Shown: positions 34,931 through 44,086, counted from the first letter of the stretch. The stretch is DNA of 64,000 bases from Bacteroidia bacterium (GCA_030427635.1 JAUIBA010000002.1:186001-250000); one strand, 5' to 3'. The notes: generated by a model not told the origin, from the sequence alone. A program made the numbers and translations.

Positions 34931-36644
34931 GAAAAGATGGACGATTAAGCCTGCCGATGACGAGGTGGTAAACAAGCTGTATAGCGAGCTGCAGGTGCAG
35001 CCGGCTATATGCAGGCTGCTGGCAGTGCGTGGTATCACCGGTTTTGAGGAGGCCCGTCATTTTTTCCGCCCTGAGCTGGACCATTTGCTGGACCCCTTTC
35101 TTATGAAAGGTATGAAGCGTGCCATTTCCCGCATTGCAGAGGCTATAGAGTGGCACGAGCGCATCATGGTATATGGCGATTATGATGTGGATGGTACCAC
35201 AGCAGTGTCCGTTGTGTACTGTTACCTGCGGGAGTTATATAAAGGGGAGATATCCTATTATATACCGCATCGCTACCGTGAGGGGTATGGCCTGTCAAAA
35301 GCGGGTATAGACTATGCACATCGCAATGGTTATACATTGATGATAACGCTGGACTGCGGTATCAAGTCGGTAGAGATGATACAGTATGCGCAGTCGCTGG
35401 GTATAGATGTCATAGTATGTGACCATCACCTGCCCGATACCATTCTGCCACCGGCATACGCCATCCTTAACCCTAAGCAGAGCGACTGTCCCTATCCGTA
35501 TAAGGAGCTAAGCGGCTGTGGCATAGGGTTCAAGCTCATATCTGCACTGGCCATGCACTATAAGCGGCCCATGCAGGAGGTCTATAAGTACCTGGACCTT
35601 GTAGCTACCAGTATTGCTGCTGATATAGTACCTATAGACGGAGAGAATCGTGTACTGGCATTTTATGGTGTGCAGCAGATAAATGAATCGCCCTGCCCTG
35701 CCATAGCCACACTGAAAGAACTAAGTGGTGTGCAGCGCTCACTCACTATATCTGACCTTGTTTTTGTTATCGGCCCGCGGGTAAATGCTGCTGGCCGTAT
35801 GGATGATGCAAAGAAAGCCGTAGAGTTCTTTACAGAAACCCTGCCCGAGCGTATAAGCGCCCTGGCAGCAGAACTACACTCTGACAATGACGACCGTAAG
35901 GAAGTAGACAAGAGCATTACAGAGGAAGCCCTGAATATACTGAGTGAGGATACTGACACCCATCTGCGGAAATCTACAGTATTGTACCGCTCGCACTGGC
36001 ATAAGGGAGTGGTAGGCATTGTGGCATCGCGCCTTATAGATCATTACTACCGCCCTACCATTGTACTCACCAGTGCCAATGGAAAGGCTACCGGCTCGGC
36101 CCGGTCAGTATCCGGCTTCAACATCTATGAGGCCATCCACGAGTGCCGCGACCTGCTGGACAACTATGGTGGTCACTTCTTTGCCGCCGGCATGACTATG
36201 CCCGAGGAGCATGTAGATGAGTTTATCCACCGCTTTGAAGAGACAGTGGCAGCTACCATCACCAAAGAGCAGGAGGTGCCGGAGATAGAGATAGATGCAG
36301 AGATTCCGTTGTCGCTGGTAAAGCAGAGTTTCTACAACATCATCCGTCAGTTTGAGCCTTTCGGCCCGGCCAATATGAAGCCGGTATTCCTTTCGCGTGG
36401 GCTGTATGACTACCAGGGCTCATCTACGCTTATTAAGGATGCACACATAAGGGTCATAGCACACCAGCGCAGTGGTCCTATAATAGAAGGTATAGGGTTC
36501 GGTATCGGAGACCGCTTTGACTTTGTAAAGAATGGTCCGTTTGATATGCTCTACAACATAGAGGAAAACGAATATAACGGCAATACCAGACTACAGGTAA
36601 AGGTGGTGGATATAAGACCATCGCAGGGTGTGCCCCGCCAATAA
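34920..36644 (+). CDS. recJ: Single-stranded-DNA-specific exonuclease RecJ
   Basis: 574 residues from ATG 34920. The DHH-family motifs are DYDVDGT (87-93) and DHH (168-170), and DHHA1 has GGHFFAAGM, followed by an OB-like C-terminal domain. It degrades single-stranded DNA 5' to 3' in recombination and mismatch repair, with Mn2+/Mg2+. An upstream TTG at 34914 is less likely. The gene overlaps kmo by 11 bases, an unusual functional pairing that probably reflects only compact gene order. Confidence 0.95.
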   Translation: MRPEKRWTIKPADDEVVNKLYSELQVQPAICRLLAVRGITGFEEARHFFRPELDHLLDPFLMKGMKRAISRIAEAIEWHERIMVYGDYDVDGTTAVSVVYCYLRELYKGEISYYIPHRYREGYGLSKAGIDYAHRNGYTLMITLDCGIKSVEMIQYAQSLGIDVIVCDHHLPDTILPPAYAILNPKQSDCPYPYKELSGCGIGFKLISALAMHYKRPMQEVYKYLDLVATSIAADIVPIDGENRVLAFYGVQQINESPCPAIATLKELSGVQRSLTISDLVFVIGPRVNAAGRMDDAKKAVEFFTETLPERISALAAELHSDNDDRKEVDKSITEEALNILSEDTDTHLRKSTVLYRSHWHKGVVGIVASRLIDHYYRPTIVLTSANGKATGSARSVSGFNIYEAIHECRDLLDNYGGHFFAAGMTMPEEHVDEFIHRFEETVAATITKEQEVPEIEIDAEIPLSLVKQSFYNIIRQFEPFGPANMKPVFLSRGLYDYQGSSTLIKDAHIRVIAHQRSGPIIEGIGFGIGDRFDFVKNGPFDMLYNIEENEYNGNTRLQVKVVDIRPSQGVPRQ

Positions 36645-36666
36645 TACAAACAGATCTTTCTGAGAA

Positions 36667-36699
36667 ATTATAAGGGCTACCTATGGCAGCCCTTATAAT
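36667..36699. terminator. Bidirectional hairpin terminator
   Basis: A 12-bp perfect stem ATTATAAGGGCT/AGCCCTTATAAT (36667-36678 and 36688-36699) between the convergent recJ and ferritin-like genes. There is no long U-tract on either side. Confidence 0.7.
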
Positions 36700-36731
36700 G
36701 AGTATGTGTAAAAAACTGCGCGAGACAGTAC

Positions 36732-37601
36732 TTATATCTTCTTAAATGGCGCTATAAGCGTCATGATTGCATCTTTGGTGTATCCCTCATCAAAGGCTGC
36801 AGTAGCTGCGGTCTGTGGCATGAGGCCACTATTGTAGTAGGTATTACCAAGGGCTGCAATGTTCAGGCCCATCTGCTCTGTATTGTCCTCACCTACATAA
36901 TACTTCTGCAGCGGTATGCTGGGTGGTATGTTGTTCTGTATCCATGGGGTGGGAGTCTCAGGCGCATTTACTGCCAGGCGGCGCATGAGGCGCACAAAGG
37001 ATGCATGGCGGCCTTTAACAGCCAGCAGAGATACCATCTGTGTCAGTACTGCATTATTTGTCTGCAGCGTAGTTATCTGTCCCTGAATGGCATGTATGCC
37101 GGTATCTTCCAGTATCTGAGCCAGTTTCAGGAAGGTAGCATAGTCTGCAAACGGGGTATAGGTGCCACCCATGGTAAAGTCGTAAGCGGCAGGTACGTAT
37201 GGGTGTACCGTAGTAGGTGATGTATAATAGTTAGGTTTGAACGATACACCTCCCAGTTCTTTAATGAGTGTTTCCAGGAAGGAAACATGCATTTTCTTCT
37301 GGTTTTCTATAGCCTTGAAACCGGGCAGGTCATTAGAGGAGATAAGGCTTCCGGTATTATTGCCCTGACGATAGTAGGTGTACTGCATGAATTCTATTTC
37401 CAGCGCCAGATTGAGCACGTCTACCACTACATCGGTAGTTTGTGCGGCAGCCTTGCGAAACATGGATGCAACAGCAAACGGCAAAGCAGCCAGCGCTACC
37501 TTACTGCCAAAGCTACCCAGCATACTGCGGCGGTCGCTGAGGTTATGGTATGCTTCCGGGTCCTGGTTTTCAATTTCATTTAATATATGCCTGAAGTTCA
37601 T
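36732..37601 (-). CDS. Ferritin-like domain protein with Tat-like signal
   Basis: 289 residues. The N-terminus has DRRSMLGSFGSK followed by a hydrophobic stretch (VALAALPFAVASMF), a possible twin-arginine export signal. The rest is a four-helix ferritin-like domain with EIEFMQYTYYRQG, KKMHVSFLETLIKELG, LAQILEDTGIHAIQGQ and GRHASFVRLMRRL, which supply candidate Glu/His metal ligands. Paired ferritin-like exported proteins of this sort are common in Bacteroidota; the role is unknown. It follows the second ferritin-like gene by 12 bases in one operon. Confidence 0.82.
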   Translation of the reverse strand: MNFRHILNEIENQDPEAYHNLSDRRSMLGSFGSKVALAALPFAVASMFRKAAAQTTDVVVDVLNLALEIEFMQYTYYRQGNNTGSLISSNDLPGFKAIENQKKMHVSFLETLIKELGGVSFKPNYYTSPTTVHPYVPAAYDFTMGGTYTPFADYATFLKLAQILEDTGIHAIQGQITTLQTNNAVLTQMVSLLAVKGRHASFVRLMRRLAVNAPETPTPWIQNNIPPSIPLQKYYVGEDNTEQMGLNIAALGNTYYNSGLMPQTAATAAFDEGYTKDAIMTLIAPFKKI

Positions 37602-37613
37602 GTTCTGTTCTGA

Positions 37614-38306
37614 TTAGAAAGTGGGCAGATTGCTGATGTCGAAGCGGGTTTCAATGTAGTTACTGAGTGTAGCCATACCTACAGAAGGTGAGGTCATCCA
37701 GTTAAGCCCTTTGCTATCGAGCACATTCATGCCGCTGGAGAAAGAGTTGTGATTGAGAATGTCCCGTACATAACCTGCATGGCGGGCATCAACTGAGGCC
37801 ATTTTGCTGAAGGATACAATGTAACTCTGGTCGGAAAGCAGTTTCATGACACCTGCATAGGCCGAAGCAGAAAGATCTTCGAGCGTAGCTGCATGAGACA
37901 GAAAGCTGGACTTATCGGCAAAAGTAACTGCAGACAGCTCCATGGTTATGGTTTTAACGGCATCTTTTCCCAGCAGCGTTTTCAGAAACTCACGGTGCGC
38001 TACTTCCTGATCGCGGATATCGAGCTGAAGTTCTACCTCACTGGCTGTGATATCGTAGTAGGGAGTAGCAACTGCCTGAGTGTAGAATGCTACTGTAACC
38101 TGCTTGAGGATATACAGATAGTTAAGCAGGGCTACATCGCCCTTACCGAGCCAGGTATCACTGGCAGGTGTTCTGCGGCAGGATGCTGCCAGCATACCCA
38201 GACCAGCTACGCCACCCGCCAGCTGGAAAAACCGGCGTCTGGAGGGGTTAAACCCCGCTTCTTCTCCCTGCACCTGTAAGGTTTCAGGTGTGTTGTTTGT
38301 ATTCAT
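37614..38306 (-). CDS. Ferritin-like domain protein, Tat signal and lipobox
   Basis: 230 residues. The signal has a twin-arginine motif in SRRRFFQLAGG and ends in a lipobox LAASC (Cys43), so export by Tat followed by lipidation is predicted. The mature part is a ferritin-like helical bundle: LNYLYILKQVTVAFYTQA, DIRDQEVAHREFLKTLLG, with Glu/His pairs. First gene of a two-gene operon with the gene at 36732-37601. The pair may form a metal- or oxygen-handling complex at the outer periplasm (inference). Confidence 0.82.
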   Translation of the reverse strand: MNTNNTPETLQVQGEEAGFNPSRRRFFQLAGGVAGLGMLAASCRRTPASDTWLGKGDVALLNYLYILKQVTVAFYTQAVATPYYDITASEVELQLDIRDQEVAHREFLKTLLGKDAVKTITMELSAVTFADKSSFLSHAATLEDLSASAYAGVMKLLSDQSYIVSFSKMASVDARHAGYVRDILNHNSFSSGMNVLDSKGLNWMTSPSVGMATLSNYIETRFDISNLPTF

Positions 38307-38500
38307 GAAGTATTGTTTAAATACAGGAGCAACAGCTCCTTACAATATTACAAGCCTTAAAATTAATAAATGCATGATTCCATGCAACAGCAGCAGCCTG
38401 AATCAGAAAAATAAAAAGGCTGCAACTCCTGCCGGGAACAGAACATCTATAAAGATATCCGGAAAAATCCGGGAAAAAAAATCCCAGCTTGCTATAAGCG

Positions 38501-38530
38501 CAGAATAGGGAGCTGATGCTCCCTATTCTG
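38501..38530. terminator. Hairpin downstream of the zinc-ribbon gene
   Basis: A 13-bp perfect stem CAGAATAGGGAGC/GCTCCCTATTCTG with a 4-base loop. It lies 24 bases past the stop codon of the minus-strand gene 38554-39306. No U-tract follows on the minus strand. Confidence 0.65.
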
Positions 38531-38553
38531 TAAGATATTATAAAAAGTGTAGT

Positions 38554-39306
38554 TTATACAGTCACTTTATCGTTCAGGTCAGTATCAACCAGGATACGGC
38601 CGCAATGCTCGCATACGATGATTTTCTTATGCTGGCGAATTTCGCTCTGGCGCTGTGGCGGTATTACATTGAAGCAGCCACCGCAGGAGTCGCGGATGAT
38701 AGGAACAACAGCCAGACCGTTACGGTAGCTGGCGCGGATGCGCTCATAAGCAGCAAGCAGTCTTGCTTCTACTTTTTCGCGGGCTTCCTGTGAGCGCTCC
38801 TGAAGAACAGCTTCTTCTTTCTCTGTTTCTACGCTGATTTTTTCCAGCTCGGCACGTTTCTGAGCCAGAGCTTCCTGAACGTCTGCTATCTTTTCCTCTG
38901 TGCGGAGGCGTGCATGAGAGCGGTCTTTCAGTTCAAAGCCAGCATCTTTGATGTGCTTTTCGTTAAGGCGAACTTCGAGTTCCTGCATTTCCATCTCTTT
39001 ATTGATGGCTTCAAACTCGCGGTTGTTCTTAACGTTGTCCTGCTGCTTTTCGTATTTCTTTATCAGTGCCTGAGCTTCTTTCTTAGCTTCGTTTCTGGCA
39101 TCGATGAAAGCATTGATATTGTTGATTTCGGTATCGATATTGCCGAGGCGTGTCTGCAGACCCTCTACTTCATCTTCGAGGTCTTTCACTTCCATCGGCA
39201 ACTCGCCCTTGAGCGTTTTAATCTCGTCTATTTTTGAGTCTATCTTCTGGAGCGTGAGCACAGAAGTCAGCTTTTCTTCGAATGAAAAGTCTTTAGCGGT
39301 AGCCAT
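38554..39306 (-). CDS. Coiled-coil protein with C-terminal zinc ribbon (CT398-like, C4-type)
   Basis: 250 residues. A long coiled coil (about 15-190, many Glu/Lys heptads, e.g. LEDEVEGLQTRLGNIDTEIN) ends in a zinc ribbon with CGGCFN and CEHCGRI. This matches the C4-type zinc-ribbon family found beside Nif3-like proteins in many bacteria, of unclear role (RNA/DNA binding suspected). It starts one base after the end of the Nif3-like gene, so the two are almost certainly translated together. Confidence 0.9.
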   Translation of the reverse strand: MATAKDFSFEEKLTSVLTLQKIDSKIDEIKTLKGELPMEVKDLEDEVEGLQTRLGNIDTEINNINAFIDARNEAKKEAQALIKKYEKQQDNVKNNREFEAINKEMEMQELEVRLNEKHIKDAGFELKDRSHARLRTEEKIADVQEALAQKRAELEKISVETEKEEAVLQERSQEAREKVEARLLAAYERIRASYRNGLAVVPIIRDSCGGCFNVIPPQRQSEIRQHKKIIVCEHCGRILVDTDLNDKVTV

Positions 39307-39307
39307 A

Positions 39308-40408
39308 TCAGCAAAAGTATTTTACAGGATTGGTTGACAAATCTGATAAAAGAATCGCAAAATTAGGGAAATTTTTCTTAAGTATATCTTCAAATATTTC
39401 TGAGGTAAACTGCTCACTTTCGTAATGACCTATATCGGCGATGACAATACGGCCATCGGCATCGAAAAACTGGTGGTATTTGAAATCGCCGGTGATAAAA
39501 ATGTCGGCACCGGCGGCTATGGCATCGCGCAGCAGAAAGCTACCTGAACCGCCACAAACTGCCACCCTGCTTATGGGGCGGTCAGTAAATGTGGTGTGAC
39601 GTATGCAGTCGCACTTCATTTGTTTCTTAATGAATGCCAGTGCTTCCTGTGGCTGCATGGGTGTGGGGAGGTTACCCACCATGCCAGCGCCTATCTCTGT
39701 GGCCTCATTGGCCAGGGGGATGAGCTCATAGGCTACCTCCTCATATGTATGGGATGCACGCATGGCAGCCAGTACAGCATTTTTGTTATGAGCCGTGACG
39801 AGTACTTCTATCTTTATTTCAGCCTCGGTGTGACGCTCTCCACCGGCCTGCCCAAGGGTGGGGTTGGCATCGGCGGCGGCACGGAAGGTGCCTGTACCTT
39901 CTGTATTAAAGCTGCACTCACTGTAACGGCTAATATTGCCTGCCCCGGCGGCAAACATGGCGTCGCGCACCTGCCCGGCAATGGCCAGTGGGGCATAAGT
40001 ATATAATTTATAGAGTATTCCCTGTTTGGGTGCCAGTATGCGGGTATGGGTAAGCTGCAGCTTTTCTGCAATACGGGCATTAACACCCTGCATCATATTA
40101 TCGAGACTGGTGTGGGCTGCAAAAATGGCTACATCGGCTTTTATGGCTTTGGTAATAATACGCTCTACATATGTGCGGCCTGTGAGCCGCTTTATGCCAG
40201 AGAATATAAGGGGGTGATGTACTACTATCATATTGCAGCCGCGGCTTATGGCTTCGTCCACGATGGCTTCGGTGACATCGAGCGAAATAAGGACACCTGT
40301 TACGGACATAGCAGGGTCTCCTACCTGCAGGCCGCAATTGTCATAACTCTCCTGATATACAGGTGGTGCAAATGTCTCAATAGCTGAAATGATATCTTTT
40401 ACTGTCAT
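39308..40408 (-). CDS. Nif3-like dinuclear metal-centre protein (YbgI/YqfO family)
   Basis: 366 residues, the long form with a middle insertion. Metal ligands are in DNCGLQVGD, VVHHPLIFSG and TSLDN, and at the end in TGDFKYHQFFDA and DIGHYESEQFTSE. The insert (about 130-230) is the YqfO-type CIE domain. Family: hexameric ring, GTP cyclohydrolase 1 type 2-related, function still uncertain. Operon with the zinc-ribbon gene. Confidence 0.93.
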   Translation of the reverse strand: MTVKDIISAIETFAPPVYQESYDNCGLQVGDPAMSVTGVLISLDVTEAIVDEAISRGCNMIVVHHPLIFSGIKRLTGRTYVERIITKAIKADVAIFAAHTSLDNMMQGVNARIAEKLQLTHTRILAPKQGILYKLYTYAPLAIAGQVRDAMFAAGAGNISRYSECSFNTEGTGTFRAAADANPTLGQAGGERHTEAEIKIEVLVTAHNKNAVLAAMRASHTYEEVAYELIPLANEATEIGAGMVGNLPTPMQPQEALAFIKKQMKCDCIRHTTFTDRPISRVAVCGGSGSFLLRDAIAAGADIFITGDFKYHQFFDADGRIVIADIGHYESEQFTSEIFEDILKKNFPNFAILLSDLSTNPVKYFC

Positions 40409-40519
40409 GGTACTTTAATTATGTCTGCGGCATCAATGTGCAGGTTGTGAAAATAGGAAAATGCGTAAAACTTATTGATTACCTCTGCTCCCTGCCAGGA
40501 GGTAGAAAGGCATTGAGTC

Positions 40520-40667
40520 ATGTAAACTGCGCAGTGAGCAATTTTATTTTTCAATTGGGCAGTTTTGCTTTTTTGTTTCCTAATTAATTGATTTTCAATT
40601 TATCATGTTTCATGCTGACAACTAAAAGGTTACAAAAACTTCGCAAAAATTGCTCGCGTGAATTTTG
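40520..40667 (+). repeat. Dispersed noncoding element, copy B
   Basis: Inverted relative to copy A at 32274-32432. Conserved parts are the distal GCGCAGTGAGCAATTTTATTT (first 20 bases shown by 40529-40548), TAATTAATTGATT (40581-40593) and the core with AAAAGG, CAAAAACTTCGCAAAAATT and CTCGCG (40624-40657). The plus-strand ORF 40612-40713 (33 codons) begins MLTTKRLQKLRKNCSRE, parallel to MSKRCQKLRKNYSRN in copy A. Confidence 0.6.
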
Positions 40668-40995
40668 TTATATGTTGCTCGTTTTACCCGGTAAGGCAGA
40701 TTGGGTCATATGACCCGGTAAGGAAACTTCCCATTTTGTAATACGTTATAGGATAGGAGGCAACTTCAAATAATATATAATGTGTCTGTATCATAGGAAT
40801 CAGGATAGTATTTATGCCGCAAAGGTCTGACATATATGTGGAAACAACCCAGCCCGCTGTAGAATGTGGATATGTTTTGTGGGGAAGATAATTGCTCATC
40901 GGACCCCTGCTGTAATGTGAGGTAAGCATGTGATATGCCGATGGGAATGTTACAGCCAGTGCCTGCAGTGTCAAAATATGAATGTTTCCGATAAA

Positions 40996-41042
40996 ATGGT
41001 TGCCCGGGGGCTGCTCTTTGGCGGGAATGCCAACCATTAGCG
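40996..41042 (-). repeat. Diverged solitary REP
   Basis: On the plus strand TTGCCCGGGGGCTGC is followed by the imperfect hairpin TTGGC-GGGAAT-GCCAA (41018-41033). It aligns along its length with the reverse complement of the 27.5-kb REP (TTGCCCGTGGGCTGG, then TTGGCGGGGACGCCAAC). It is older than the array copies, with about a quarter of positions changed. Confidence 0.75.
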
Positions 41043-41058
41043 GAAACACAAACCAGTG

Positions 41059-41066
41059 TATATTTG
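41059..41066 (+). promoter_or_regulatory. -7 box of the metal-uptake cluster
   Basis: TATATTTG matches TAnnTTTG, ten bases before the ATG at 41077. The mRNA leader is therefore only a few bases. Confidence 0.6.
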
Positions 41067-41076
41067 TTACGTGAAA

Positions 41077-41391
41077 ATGCTTGCCTCCATACTGGCAATA
41101 TTGATACTGCTGCTGGCGGCACAGCCAGCATGTATGGCTATACCTGCAGAGGGTGTATGCATGGAAGGCTGCTGCGGACATTCTGATGATGCGGAGCAGG
41201 ACGGCCGATGTGAAAAAAGCTGTAATCCTTTTCAGGTGTGCAGCTGCTGCGCATTTGCGGTTGTGTTACCAGCCTCATTTACATTAAAGATACAGGCAGT
41301 GCATAGTGGATGCACTGGGTATAATGCACGGGTGATCTCCCACCTGCCACAGGCAACATCTGCAAGATACTGGCAGCCTCCCAGAGTATAG
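41077..41391 (+). CDS. Small cysteine-rich exported protein (DUF6660-like)
   Basis: 104 residues from the ATG at 41077 (a frame from 41056 would start before the promoter box). Signal peptide about 1-22 (MLASILAILILLLAAQPACM). The middle is cysteine-rich: CMEGCCGHSDD, CEKSCNPFQVCSCCAF, giving ten cysteines within about 45 residues, then a Phe/Val strand. Small proteins with this CxxxCNPFQxCxCC block precede TonB receptors for metals in many Bacteroidota. A metal-binding or sensing role is inferred. Confidence 0.72.
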   Translation: MLASILAILILLLAAQPACMAIPAEGVCMEGCCGHSDDAEQDGRCEKSCNPFQVCSCCAFAVVLPASFTLKIQAVHSGCTGYNARVISHLPQATSARYWQPPRV

Positions 41392-41489
41392 TATTCCTCC
41401 ATTTTTCTGTTGTGACCATAATTGTATGCTACGGCTACTGCCGGAGGTATATGCATTTAATCAATACCACTTTACATAAAACGTGACAA

Positions 41490-41846
41490 ATGAAAAGAAT
41501 ACTAAGCATAACACTGCTAAGCGGCGCTGCTATACTATACCACTGCCAGGCTGCCGCACAGAGCGTAACAGATACGCTAAAAGAAATAACCATAAAAGTA
41601 ACCAACCTGCATTGCGGCAATGATATGCCTACTATAAAAAAGAAGCTGCTCAATGAGCCGGGTGTAGAGGAAATACGCTTTACTGATATAGCCGGGGAAA
41701 CTTCTGTATTTACTATCAGGTATCATACATCGGCGATAAGCCAGGGCGAGATAGAGAAGGCCATTGAGTCGACGCCCGGATGTGATAATAAAGATGAAAC
41801 CCCGTACAGGGTAAAGCATAGCAGAACCCGCAAAAGGAACCCGTAA
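41490..41846 (+). CDS. Exported HMA-like (heavy-metal-associated) domain protein
   Basis: 118 residues. Signal peptide 1-24. The body (about 30-100) has the beta-alpha-beta HMA pattern: EITIKVTNLHCGNDMPTIKK, then EPGVEEIRFTDIAGETSVFT and GEIEKAIESTPGC. The usual CxxC metal site is reduced to a single cysteine (LHCGND), so any metal binding must differ from typical Atx1-type domains. A basic tail (HSRTRKRNP) closes it. Its stop codon overlaps the start of the receptor gene (TAATG). Confidence 0.75.
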   Translation: MKRILSITLLSGAAILYHCQAAAQSVTDTLKEITIKVTNLHCGNDMPTIKKKLLNEPGVEEIRFTDIAGETSVFTIRYHTSAISQGEIEKAIESTPGCDNKDETPYRVKHSRTRKRNP

Positions 41847-44086
41847 TGAGAGGGTGGATACTAACGGCGCTTATACTGTATGGATATACAGTGCAGGCGC
41901 AGACTATAAAGGGAAAGCTGTTTGGCATGGGGGAAAACGGCCGGGAGATATTGCCCGGAGGCTTGATACACTGGCTGGGCACGTCAACAGGAACATCGGT
42001 AAATGAGAATGGCGTCTTTGAACTGCCACTGAGCAATATAAAAGACAGACGCATAGTGGCAGCTATGACCGGCTATACTACCGATACCATAACAGTGGGT
42101 GATAAACCGTATATAACCATAGTGCTGCAAAGGGCAGCAAATGTGCTGGGAACAGTGACGGTAAGTGACAGAAGCAGTGAGCAAATATCAGCAATGGAGG
42201 TGGGTAAGACAGAGATTATAAGCCAGCGGGAGCTTACAAAAGCCGCCTGTTGCGATCTGGCAGGTTGTTTCGGTACGCAGGCATCGGTACAGCCACAAAC
42301 CACTAATGTAATAACCAATGCACAGGAACTGCGCATACTGGGGCTATCGGGGGTATATAATCAGGTGCTGCTGGATGGTATGCCTATGATACAGGGGCTT
42401 ACCTATACGTATGGTGTAAGCACCTATCCGGGCAGCATTGTGAACAATATATATGTCTCAAAGGGTACATCATCTGTACTGCAGGGATATGAGAGCATCA
42501 GTGGACAGATAAACCTTATAAGCCGCCCGCCTGAAAATACGGAGCGACTGTATCTGAATGGGTATATGAACAGCTTTGGCGAAAAGCATGTAAATGCCAA
42601 TGCCTCCTTCAGCGCCGGACGGCAGAAACACTGGAACTCACTGCTGGCAGTGCATATGGTGCAGCCGGCAAACCGCACAGACAGGAACGAAGATGGATTT
42701 ATGGATCTGCCGTTACTGACAAGGTATATGGGTTATAACCGGTGGGACTATGCCAATGAGGCTGTAAACGGATTGTCGTTTCAGGGTGCGATACGTGCTG
42801 TATATGAATCCCGCACCGGAGGGCAGATGCGTTATGAGCCGGAAACAGACAAAGGCTCTCACATAGTGTATGGACAGCAGGTGCAGTATATGCAGCAGGA
42901 GCTATATGCCAAACCCCGCTACCGGATAAATGATGATCATAGCCTGTCTCTTTCAGTATCTGGTTTTGTGCATAACCAGGACTCATGGTTTGGCACCACA
43001 TCTTATAAAGGGCTGCAACAGAATATGTATGCCAATCTGCAGCATGACTGGCTGTGGCATGACCGGCATTTGCTGAAGTATGGCCTGAGCTACCGGTATC
43101 AGGAGCTGGAGGAAACGATACGATTTACAGACACAACACTGCTGCGTACCTATGCGGGAGATTATATAACGCAGCTACGGGTGCCGGGCGCATTTGCAGA
43201 GAATACATTTCACTGGAAGGATGACAAAGTGGTATTGATAACAGGGGTGCGGGTGGATAAACACCAGACATGGGGTGTGTATGTTACTCCCCGGGCTTTG
43301 GTAAAGTACCAGGCTGGCGACCATCATACGTTGCGTATTTCGGCAGGAAGGGGCTGGCGACAGGTAAACCTGTTCAGCGAACAGCTGAACCTGCTGATAA
43401 GCTCCCGGGATATTGTATTTGCCGGACCACTGAGGCCGGAGGCTGCCTGGAACTGGGGGCTGAGCCATACGTATCGCTTTACCGCGGGCAGTACATCAGG
43501 CACCATAAGCGGGGACTTTTACAGTACACATTTTACCAACCAGTTCTTTCCGGATTATGATTCGGATCCTACCCGTGCCATCATCAATAACTTTACCGGC
43601 ACATCATGGTCGGGCGGGGCGCAGGCAGATGTTTCCCTTACTTTTTTCGGACGGCTGGATGTGCGTGCTGCCTATAACTACCTGGATGTGTACAGGGTGA
43701 TAAAAGCGGAAAAGGTGCGCCTGCCGTTCACCCCCCGCAACAGACTGATGGCGGCAGTGTCTTACAGGACTGCCAATAAAAAATGGCAGGCCGACTGTAA
43801 TATGCACTGGTTTGACAGGATGAGATTGCCAGATACCAGGAGCAATCCGGAGCCGTATGCGCGGCCACTGTATTCAGTGCCATGGTATACGGTAAATGTG
43901 CAGCTCACATTTCGCTGGAGGAAGCTGGATATATATGGCGGATGCGAGAACCTGGCCAACTATACACAACCTGACCCCATTATCAGTGCTGCAGACCCCT
44001 TTGGCAAGTACTTTGACATATCATCGGTATGGGGGCCCACACGTGGAAGAGAGTTGTATATAGGTGTTAGATATAGTATCAAATGA
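41846..44086 (+). CDS. TonB-dependent receptor, probable metal uptake
   Basis: 746 residues. Signal peptide about 1-18; carboxypeptidase-regulatory-like domain 19-95; plug with QTTNVITNAQELRILGLSGV, VLLDGMPMIQGLTYTYGVST and GYESISGQINLI; then a 22-strand-type barrel to the C-terminal VWGPTRGRELYIGVRYSIK. A CCDLAGCFGT motif with three Cys precedes the plug. It imports a ligand across the outer membrane with TonB energy. The upstream cysteine-rich and HMA-like genes point to a metal (inference). The last 66 bases overlap the convergent gene. Confidence 0.9.
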   Translation: MRGWILTALILYGYTVQAQTIKGKLFGMGENGREILPGGLIHWLGTSTGTSVNENGVFELPLSNIKDRRIVAAMTGYTTDTITVGDKPYITIVLQRAANVLGTVTVSDRSSEQISAMEVGKTEIISQRELTKAACCDLAGCFGTQASVQPQTTNVITNAQELRILGLSGVYNQVLLDGMPMIQGLTYTYGVSTYPGSIVNNIYVSKGTSSVLQGYESISGQINLISRPPENTERLYLNGYMNSFGEKHVNANASFSAGRQKHWNSLLAVHMVQPANRTDRNEDGFMDLPLLTRYMGYNRWDYANEAVNGLSFQGAIRAVYESRTGGQMRYEPETDKGSHIVYGQQVQYMQQELYAKPRYRINDDHSLSLSVSGFVHNQDSWFGTTSYKGLQQNMYANLQHDWLWHDRHLLKYGLSYRYQELEETIRFTDTTLLRTYAGDYITQLRVPGAFAENTFHWKDDKVVLITGVRVDKHQTWGVYVTPRALVKYQAGDHHTLRISAGRGWRQVNLFSEQLNLLISSRDIVFAGPLRPEAAWNWGLSHTYRFTAGSTSGTISGDFYSTHFTNQFFPDYDSDPTRAIINNFTGTSWSGGAQADVSLTFFGRLDVRAAYNYLDVYRVIKAEKVRLPFTPRNRLMAAVSYRTANKKWQADCNMHWFDRMRLPDTRSNPEPYARPLYSVPWYTVNVQLTFRWRKLDIYGGCENLANYTQPDPIISAADPFGKYFDISSVWGPTRGRELYIGVRYSIK

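Larger units (their letters stand above)
40409..41076. other. 668-base gene-free stretch
   Basis: It contains dispersed element copy B (40520-40667), a diverged REP (40996-41042) and the promoter of the following gene. The frames on the minus strand through 40684-41181 look non-coding: they run over the diverged REP and the promoter and contain no recognisable domain. Confidence 0.6.

Noticed and set aside
40684..41181. Minus-strand frame upstream of the metal cluster
   Set aside because: Covers a diverged REP and the promoter of the next gene; composition is not protein-like.
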